DNA of 64,000 bases from Streptomyces iranensis (GTDB lineage: Bacteria; Actinomycetota; Actinomycetes; Streptomycetales; Streptomycetaceae). Numbering within the stretch: position 1 is the first letter of the stretch; each line of letters opens with the position of its first letter. The notes below the pieces were generated by a model, which was not told where the DNA came from, searched no databases, and worked only from the letters and a program-made list of their open reading frames with translations. Below are positions 59,179 to 64,000 of this stretch, piece after piece. Location of the stretch: the NCBI RefSeq assembly GCF_017874715.1, contig NZ_JAGGLR010000038.1, forward strand, positions 16,955 through 80,954. The letters run 5' to 3'. The translations under genes and the position numbers were made by a program.

Positions 59179-59214
59179 ATACGACGTATTCAAGAGTCCG
59201 TGACTTAAAAGTCA
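59179..59214. promoter_or_regulatory. Gluconate operon operators
   Basis: ATACG-a-CGTAT (59179-59189) and TGACTT-aa-AAGTCA (59201-59214) are perfect inverted repeats in the 133-base gap between gntK and the divergent GntR-type gene. The second is a good candidate for the regulator; both lie close to the expected promoters. Confidence 0.65.
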
Positions 59215-59253
59215 TACTTATTTGATGGACGGGTGTCCGCGTAGGCTGAGCGC

Positions 59254-59985
59254 ATGGACGAACAGGGGCCCGAGGGCCGTGGTCAGAGGCCCAGGGCCCG
59301 AGGGCTGCACGACCGCGTCCTGGAATCCCTCGGCCCCGCGATCACGGCGGGCGACTACCCGCCCGGCACGGTGCTGCGCACGGACGAACTGGAGCGGCGC
59401 TACGACGTCTCCCGCACGGTCGTCCGGGAGGCGGTGCGGGTCCTGGAGTCCATGCACCTGGTGGAGTCCCGCCGCCGGGTCGGGGTGACCGTGCGCCCCA
59501 CCGAGGAGTGGGACGTCTTCGATCCCCAGGTCATCCGCTGGCGCCTGGCCGGCCCCGACCGCCCCCGCCAGCTCCGCTCCCTCACCGCCCTGCGCTCGGC
59601 CATCGAGCCCGCCGCCGCCGGGCTGGCCGCCGAGCACGCCACGCCGGAGCAGTGCGCCGAACTCACCGGGCACGCGCTCAACATGGTGGCCACCTCGCGC
59701 GGCCAGCAGCTCCCCGCGTACCTGGTCCACGATGTGGCCTTCCACCGCGTGGTCCTGCGCGCCTCGGGCAATGAGATGTTCGCGCGCCTCGGCGACGTCG
59801 TCGCCGAGGTCCTCACCGGCCGCACCCAGCACCGCGTCATGTTCAGCGACCCCGACCCGGAGGCGGTCACCCTCCACGTCCGGGTGGCCGAAGCGGTCCG
59901 CGCGGGCGACGCCGAGGCGGCGGAGCGCTATACGAAGGAGATCACCCTGGGCGCGCTGCGGGAGCTGGACATCCTGGCGCCGTAA
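59254..59985 (+). CDS. GntR-family regulator of the gluconate operon (FadR/FCD type)
   Basis: 243 residues. N-terminal winged HTH (LGPAITAGDYPPGTVLRTDE, YDVSRTVVREAVRVLESMHL, RRRVGVTVRPTEEW), then an FCD domain (LTALRSAIEPAAAGLAAEHA, YLVHDVAFHRVVLRASGNEM, HVRVAEAVRAGDAEAAERY) with the metal-binding Asp and His residues. Divergent from gntK. It is likely the gluconate-responsive repressor. Confidence 0.93.
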   Translation: MDEQGPEGRGQRPRARGLHDRVLESLGPAITAGDYPPGTVLRTDELERRYDVSRTVVREAVRVLESMHLVESRRRVGVTVRPTEEWDVFDPQVIRWRLAGPDRPRQLRSLTALRSAIEPAAAGLAAEHATPEQCAELTGHALNMVATSRGQQLPAYLVHDVAFHRVVLRASGNEMFARLGDVVAEVLTGRTQHRVMFSDPDPEAVTLHVRVAEAVRAGDAEAAERYTKEITLGALRELDILAP

Positions 59986-60131
59986 GGACGGCGGGGTCCG
60001 CACCCGGAGCACCTCCGCGCGAACTCGTGCCACACGTAGTACCCGATGTCCGCTACGTCTCACCCGTGGGCTGTTATGCCGGATGCGCGGCTGGTGTCTC
60101 AAGGCCGAGTCCATAACGCGAGGGAGACATC

Positions 60132-61340
60132 ATGAACGGGAACGTCGAGGTGGTCGTGATCGGCGGCGGGTACGGGGGCGTGACGGCGGCCAACAGCCTG
60201 GCTCGGCGCGATGGCGTGTCCGTGACCCTGGTCAATCCGCGTCCCCACTTCGTCTCGCGGATCCGCCTGCACCAGCTCGTGACCGGCTCCGATGACGCGG
60301 TCGAGGACTTCGGTGAGGTTCTGGGCGGGAAGGTCCGGCTGGTGGTCGACACCGCGACCCGGATCGACGCTGCCGAGCGCCGGGTGTCGCTGGCGGGCGG
60401 TGGCACGGTCTCATACGACCACCTCGTCTACGCGGTGGGCAGCGGCGCCGCCGATCCCGGCGTACCCGGAGCGGCGGAGTTCGCTCATTGGGTGTCGGAC
60501 CTCGAGGGGGCGGAACGACTGCGGTCGGCGCTGGCCGCGACGCCCGCGTCGGCTCCGGTGACCGTGGTCGGGGCCGGCCCGACCGGCCTGGAGACCGCCG
60601 CCGAACTGGCGGAGGCGGGCCGCGAGGTCACCCTGGTCTGCGGCGAGGTGCTCGGCCCCTCCCTGCATGCCCGGGTCCGCCGCCCGGTCGCCCGTCGGCT
60701 GGCCAAGCTGGGGGTGACCGTTTTCGAAGGTTCCGGTGCGCAGGTGACGGAAGTGACATGCGACGGCGTAAGGCTCGACGGCGGCCGGGAGCTGCCCAGC
60801 GCGGTAACGATCTGGACGGCGGGATTCCGTGTCCCGGACCTGGCCGCCCGCAGCGGGCTGCGCACCGACACCGAAGGCCGCCTGGTCACCGACGCCACGC
60901 TGACCAGTGTGGACGACATGCGCATCGTCGCCGCTGGGGACGCGGCGGTGATGACGGACCGGCCGTTCCGGATGAGCTGCCAGGCCGCCGTGCAGCTGGG
61001 CCCGGCGGCCGCCGCCACGGTCCTGCGCCGGATCGCGGGGAAGACACCCGCTCCCGTCCGGATGTTCTTCGCCGGGCAGTGCCTCAGCCTCGGCCGAAAC
61101 GAGGGCGTCACCCAGTTCTCCTACCCGAACGACAAGGTGAACGCGGGCCGCATCAGCGGGCGGACCGGTGCCGGCGTCAAGGAGATCGCCTGCCGGTTCA
61201 CCCTCAACAAGCTGGTGTCCGGGGCACGCAAGGCCAGTTCCCGCGCATCCCACGGCGACCGCACCGACCGCACCGACCGCCTGGAAACGCCCCGGCCGGA
61301 ACACCGCACGACGCCGTCCGACAGCCGAGGCGCAGCCTAG
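60132..61340 (+). CDS. NAD(P)/FAD oxidoreductase (type II NADH-dehydrogenase-like)
   Basis: 402 residues. Two dinucleotide-binding folds: VVVIGGGYGGVTAANSLA at the N terminus and VTVVGAGPTGLETAAELAEAG in the middle. FAD-contact motif VAAGDAAV and a C-terminal part (CQAAVQLGPAAAATVLRRI, FFAGQCLSLGRNEGVTQF) of the NDH-2-like type. The last 35 residues are disordered and carry a GDRTDRTDR repeat. It is followed 87 bases later by an ECF41 sigma gene, and fits the oxidoreductase partner often encoded beside ECF41 factors. Confidence 0.9.
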   Translation: MNGNVEVVVIGGGYGGVTAANSLARRDGVSVTLVNPRPHFVSRIRLHQLVTGSDDAVEDFGEVLGGKVRLVVDTATRIDAAERRVSLAGGGTVSYDHLVYAVGSGAADPGVPGAAEFAHWVSDLEGAERLRSALAATPASAPVTVVGAGPTGLETAAELAEAGREVTLVCGEVLGPSLHARVRRPVARRLAKLGVTVFEGSGAQVTEVTCDGVRLDGGRELPSAVTIWTAGFRVPDLAARSGLRTDTEGRLVTDATLTSVDDMRIVAAGDAAVMTDRPFRMSCQAAVQLGPAAAATVLRRIAGKTPAPVRMFFAGQCLSLGRNEGVTQFSYPNDKVNAGRISGRTGAGVKEIACRFTLNKLVSGARKASSRASHGDRTDRTDRLETPRPEHRTTPSDSRGAA

Positions 61341-61427
61341 GGACCAAGTCCCCTTCTTGAGCCGAGTACATTTCCACGGCCTGCTTCCGGCACATGGGGC
61401 CGACCGCGAGAGAGTGAAGCGCACGAC

Positions 61428-62324
61428 ATGGACGACCACGTCTCCGACCCCGCGACCGAGGTCTTCGTCGCCCACCGCGACCTGCTGTTCACCGTCGCCT
61501 ACGAGATGCTCGGATCGGCGGCGGACGCCGAGGACGTCCTCCAGGAGGCCTGGCTGCGGTGGGTCAGGGTGGACCTGGCGCAGGTGCGGGACCAGCGCGC
61601 CTACCTGGTACGGATCACGACCCGGCAAGCGCTCAACCGGCTGCGCACCCTCAAACGGCGCAAGGAGGCCTACGTCGGCCCGTGGCTGCCCGAGCCCCTG
61701 CTCACCGCGCCGGACGTGGCCGAGGACGTCGAACTGTCCGAGAACCTTTCGCTGGCACTCATGTTCATCCTCGAAACCCTCTCACCGACCGAACGCGCCG
61801 TCTTCGTGCTGCGCGAGGTCTTCGACATCGGCTACGACGACATCGCGGCCGCGATCGACAAGAGCCCCGCCGCCGCACGCCAGATCTCCTACCGCGCCCG
61901 TCGGCATGTCGAGGCCCGCCGGCCGCGCACACCGGCTTCCCCGGAAGAAACCCGGGCAGCGTTGCATTCGTTCCGGCGCGCGCTCGCGACCGGCGACCTG
62001 CGGGGCCTGCTCGACGTACTCGCCCCGGACGTTGTCTTCGTCAGCGACGGCGGCGGCCTCAGGCTGGCGGCCCTCCAGCCGGTCGTCGGCGCCGACAAGG
62101 TGCTCCGTTACATGGCCGGCAGTATCGACAAGGCCGGCGGCATCCTCACCGGTGAGCTCACGGCGGTCAACGGCAACCCCGGACTCGTCCTGCGCCTGGA
62201 CGGCGTGGTCGACGGCGTGCTGGCCTTCCGCGTGGAGAACGCCCGCGTCACCGGCCTCTACTACGTCCGCAACCCCGAAAAGCTCACCCGCGTCGAGTCC
62301 GAGACCCCCCTCACCTCCCGCTGA
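61428..62324 (+). CDS. ECF41-family sigma factor with C-terminal SnoaL-like domain
   Basis: 298 residues. Region 2 (VFVAHRDLLFTVAYEMLGSA, AEDVLQEAWLRW), linker with WLPEPL, region 4 (LSPTERAVFVLREVFDIGYD, IAAAIDKSPAAARQISYRAR), then a 120-residue SnoaL-like extension with DGGG and the end NPEKL. WLPEPL, DGGG and NPDKL-like are the conserved marks of ECF41, in which the extension acts as a built-in regulator. The upstream oxidoreductase fits its usual target or partner class. No ECF41 promoter motif (TGTCACA-N16-CGTC) was found with confidence. Confidence 0.9.
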   Translation: MDDHVSDPATEVFVAHRDLLFTVAYEMLGSAADAEDVLQEAWLRWVRVDLAQVRDQRAYLVRITTRQALNRLRTLKRRKEAYVGPWLPEPLLTAPDVAEDVELSENLSLALMFILETLSPTERAVFVLREVFDIGYDDIAAAIDKSPAAARQISYRARRHVEARRPRTPASPEETRAALHSFRRALATGDLRGLLDVLAPDVVFVSDGGGLRLAALQPVVGADKVLRYMAGSIDKAGGILTGELTAVNGNPGLVLRLDGVVDGVLAFRVENARVTGLYYVRNPEKLTRVESETPLTSR

Positions 62325-62387
62325 CGGCCCCCCACTGCGCCGGGGCCGCGCGGGTGAGCGCCGGCGGTGGCGGCCGGTGCGCCCGGG

Positions 62388-63137
62388 TCAGATCTGGTTC
62401 TCACCTCCGTCGACGTAGAAGTTGGCGCCGAGGATGAAGCCGCTCTGCTCGGAGGCGAGGAACGCCACCAGCCCGGCGACCTCCTCGGGGCGTCCCATCC
62501 GGCCGATCGCGGTGGTCGTGGTGAGGTGCGCCCTGGCGTCGGCCGCCTTCTCCTCGCCGAAGAGGTCCGTGATTCCCGGAGTGTCGATCGGGCCCGGCGA
62601 GATCGCGTTGACCCGGATGCCGCGGCCCTTGAGCTCGTTGGCCCAGGTCCGAGCGAAGGACCGGATCGCGGCCTTGGACGCCGCGTACGCGCCGAACGCC
62701 TCCGTGCCGTTGTCGGCGGCGGTGGAGGCGTTCAGGATCACCGAGGCGCCGTCGTTGAGCAGCGGCAGTGACTTCTGCACGGTGAACACCGTGCCCCGCA
62801 CATTGACGGCGAGGGTCCGGTCGAGGTGCTCCTCGGTGACCTCCTCCAGTGTGGCGAAGGCGGCGGTCGCCGCGTTCGCGAAGACCACGTCCAGGCCCCG
62901 GCCCCGGGCGCGGACCGCGTCGTAGAGCCGGTCCAGGTCGGCCAGGTCGGTGACGTCACCCGCCACCGCGGTGGCCCCCGCCGGGCCGATGGCCTCGACG
63001 GCCGCGTCCAGCTCGGCCTTCCGCCTGCCGCTGGTGAACACGTGCGCGCCCTCGGCCGCCAGCCGTACGGCGGTGGCCAGGCCGATCCCGGTGCCGCCGC
63101 CGGTGATGACGGCGGTCTTGCCCTCAAGCTGTCCCAT
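62388..63137 (-). CDS. SDR-family oxidoreductase
   Basis: 249 residues, GGGAGG before the ATG. Motifs: TAVITGGGTGIGLATAVRLA, GDVTDLADLDRL, VVFANAATAAF (in place of NNAG), ILNASTAADNGTEAFGAYAASKAA (Ser, Tyr, Lys) and RVNAISPGPIDTPGI. Divergent from a TetR-type regulator with shared operator sequences between, a very common SDR/TetR pair. Substrate unknown. Confidence 0.92.
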   Translation of the reverse strand: MGQLEGKTAVITGGGTGIGLATAVRLAAEGAHVFTSGRRKAELDAAVEAIGPAGATAVAGDVTDLADLDRLYDAVRARGRGLDVVFANAATAAFATLEEVTEEHLDRTLAVNVRGTVFTVQKSLPLLNDGASVILNASTAADNGTEAFGAYAASKAAIRSFARTWANELKGRGIRVNAISPGPIDTPGITDLFGEEKAADARAHLTTTTAIGRMGRPEEVAGLVAFLASEQSGFILGANFYVDGGENQI

Positions 63138-63161
63138 GCCAATGACCTCCCAAAACTTCGG

Positions 63162-63211
63162 TACCGTTCGGTACTGAAGGCGAGCGTAGCGCACTTCTGA
63201 ACCGATCGGTA
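63162..63211. promoter_or_regulatory. TetR operators in the SDR/TetR promoter
   Basis: TACCG-tt-CGGTA (63162-63173) and ACCGATCGGT with flanking a (63200-63211) share the pattern ACCGNTCGGTA. They occupy the 84-base gap between the divergent genes, one near each start. Confidence 0.75.
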
Positions 63212-63221
63212 CTGAAGAGGT

Positions 63222-63863
63222 ATGCTCGACGGCATGAAGACGCGGCAGCAGGCACCGATCGGCCGACCGAGGGGGTTCGACGCCGACGAGGCCCTCGAGC
63301 GCGCCATGCGGGTCTTCTGGGAGCAGGGCTACGAAGGCGCCAGCCTCACCGACCTGACCAGCGCCATGGGCATCACCCGCACCAGCATGTACGCGGCCTT
63401 CGGCAACAAGGAGGACCTGTTCCGCAAGGCCCTGGAGCGCTACTCCGAAGGCCCCGCCGCGTACGCGGACCGGGCCATGCGGGAACCGACCGCCCGGCAG
63501 GTGGCCACCGCGTTCCTCCACGGCTCCGTCCGGGCCAACACCCGCCCCGGCTGCCCCGCCGGATGCCTCGGCGTCCAGGGCTCCCTCGCCGCCGGCGACC
63601 CCGGACGCAGCGCCCGCGACGCCCTCATCGCCTGGCGCAACGAGGGCACGGCCCGCCTCCGCGACCGGTTCCGGCGGGCCGTGGACGAAGGCGACCTGCC
63701 ACCGGACACCGACCCCGGAGTGCTCGCCCGCTACCTCATGACCGTGGCGAACGGCATGGCCGTCCAGGCGGCCAGCGGCGCCACGCAGGACGAGCTGCGG
63801 CAGGTGGCCGACGTGGCGCTGCGCAACTGGCCGCCCGCGCAGGGGGTGTCCAACGGATCGTGA
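63222..63863 (+). CDS. TetR/AcrR-family regulator
   Basis: 213 residues from ATG 63222; ATG 63234, giving MKTRQQAPIGRP, is equally likely. N-terminal HTH (FDADEALERAMRVFWEQGYE, ASLTDLTSAMGITRTSMYAAFGNKEDLF) and a C-terminal domain with the Cys-rich stretch RPGCPAGCLGVQGSL, often found in regulators of SDR genes. It probably represses the divergent SDR gene. Confidence 0.9.
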   Translation: MLDGMKTRQQAPIGRPRGFDADEALERAMRVFWEQGYEGASLTDLTSAMGITRTSMYAAFGNKEDLFRKALERYSEGPAAYADRAMREPTARQVATAFLHGSVRANTRPGCPAGCLGVQGSLAAGDPGRSARDALIAWRNEGTARLRDRFRRAVDEGDLPPDTDPGVLARYLMTVANGMAVQAASGATQDELRQVADVALRNWPPAQGVSNGS

Positions 63864-63921
63864 AGTCCGCGGACCCTGCGGCGGGCTGATCCCCCCTCCA
63901 GGACACCCCTAGGCCGTGTTT

Positions 63922-64000
63922 TAGAACTCGCTGACCTGCCTGGTTGGCCGTCCGGGGAAGTCGCGGGCGGCCATCCAGATCGTGAGGTCGCGGGCGATGT
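63922..64000 (-). CDS. C-terminal end of an unidentified ORF, possibly a transposase
   Basis: The minus-strand frame is open from the window edge to TAA at 63922-63924 and encodes IARDLTIWMAARDFPGRPTR followed by five residues. Just outside it (63912-63926) lies ggccgtgttttagaa after ctag, which resembles the end of an insertion sequence with its target. The family cannot be named from 25 residues. Confidence 0.3.

Noticed and set aside
60028..60059. ECF41-type promoter before the oxidoreductase
   Set aside because: A TGCCACA and a CGTC occur, but the spacing is 21 rather than 16 and the first element has a mismatch.
1..64000. tRNA, rRNA or CRISPR array
   Set aside because: No cloverleaf, rRNA-like stretch or regular repeat-spacer series was recognised on either strand. 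The tandem repeats found are short, adjacent copies without spacers.

Overview
The window is very GC-rich, dense with ATGA-type gene overlaps and long shadow ORFs, and carries recognisable Streptomyces genes (sigQ-afsQ1-afsQ2, DUF5753 and DUF6879 proteins, Kdn-type wall-polymer genes, an ECF41 sigma factor). It is almost certainly chromosome from a Streptomyces or a close relative. No rRNA, tRNA or CRISPR array was seen.

Left block (1-20.4 kb), core-like. A partial MFS transporter and a uridine-kinase-like protein end at a strong bidirectional terminator. Next come sigQ divergent from afsQ1-afsQ2-lipoprotein with a textbook AfsQ1 site between them, VanZ and PspC small membrane proteins, adenosine deaminase, an alpha/beta hydrolase, a repeat-rich intergenic zone with a long inverted repeat, an MFS exporter divergent from a LysR regulator, a class A beta-lactamase, and a nucleoside uptake and salvage operon (BMP lipoprotein, ABC ATPase, two permeases, cytidine deaminase, thymidine phosphorylase).

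Accessory island (20.5-28 kb). A four-gene operon ends with a 34-residue proline-rich peptide carrying an Asp-Gly site, followed at once by a RiPP-type PIMT-like methyltransferase. This is a candidate minimal imiditide-like system. It is divergent from a HTH-TPR regulator paired with a SLOG-like protein. A DUF5753 regulator/DUF6879/85-residue cassette follows, then small proteins including a paralog of one operon member.

Wall-polymer block (28-38.3 kb). An M20 amidohydrolase lies beside a nonulosonic acid (Kdn/sialic-like) polymer cluster: a NeuA-HAD phosphatase fusion, a NeuB without its usual C-terminal domain, two polysialyltransferase-like proteins, a DUF6716 glycosyltransferase, a GT2 and a membrane acyltransferase.

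Catabolic block (38.5-46.7 kb). One overlapping operon encodes an argininosuccinate-lyase homolog, a complete polar amino acid ABC importer, two small-molecule-type polysaccharide deacetylases and an MmgE/PrpD protein, and faces a GntR regulator. The set suggests uptake and cleavage of an N-substituted aspartate or aminopolycarboxylate.

Right block (46.7-64 kb). A CoA transferase, a secreted trypsin-like protease behind a 26-bp palindrome, a membrane protein with a NarL-type two-component system, a TetR/FAD-monooxygenase pair, the gluconate/idonate operon (gntK-gntT-idnO-idnD with a divergent GntR regulator and a decayed idnD fragment), an NAD(P)/FAD oxidoreductase with an ECF41 sigma factor, an SDR/TetR pair, and the edge of an unidentified ORF that may belong to a mobile element.
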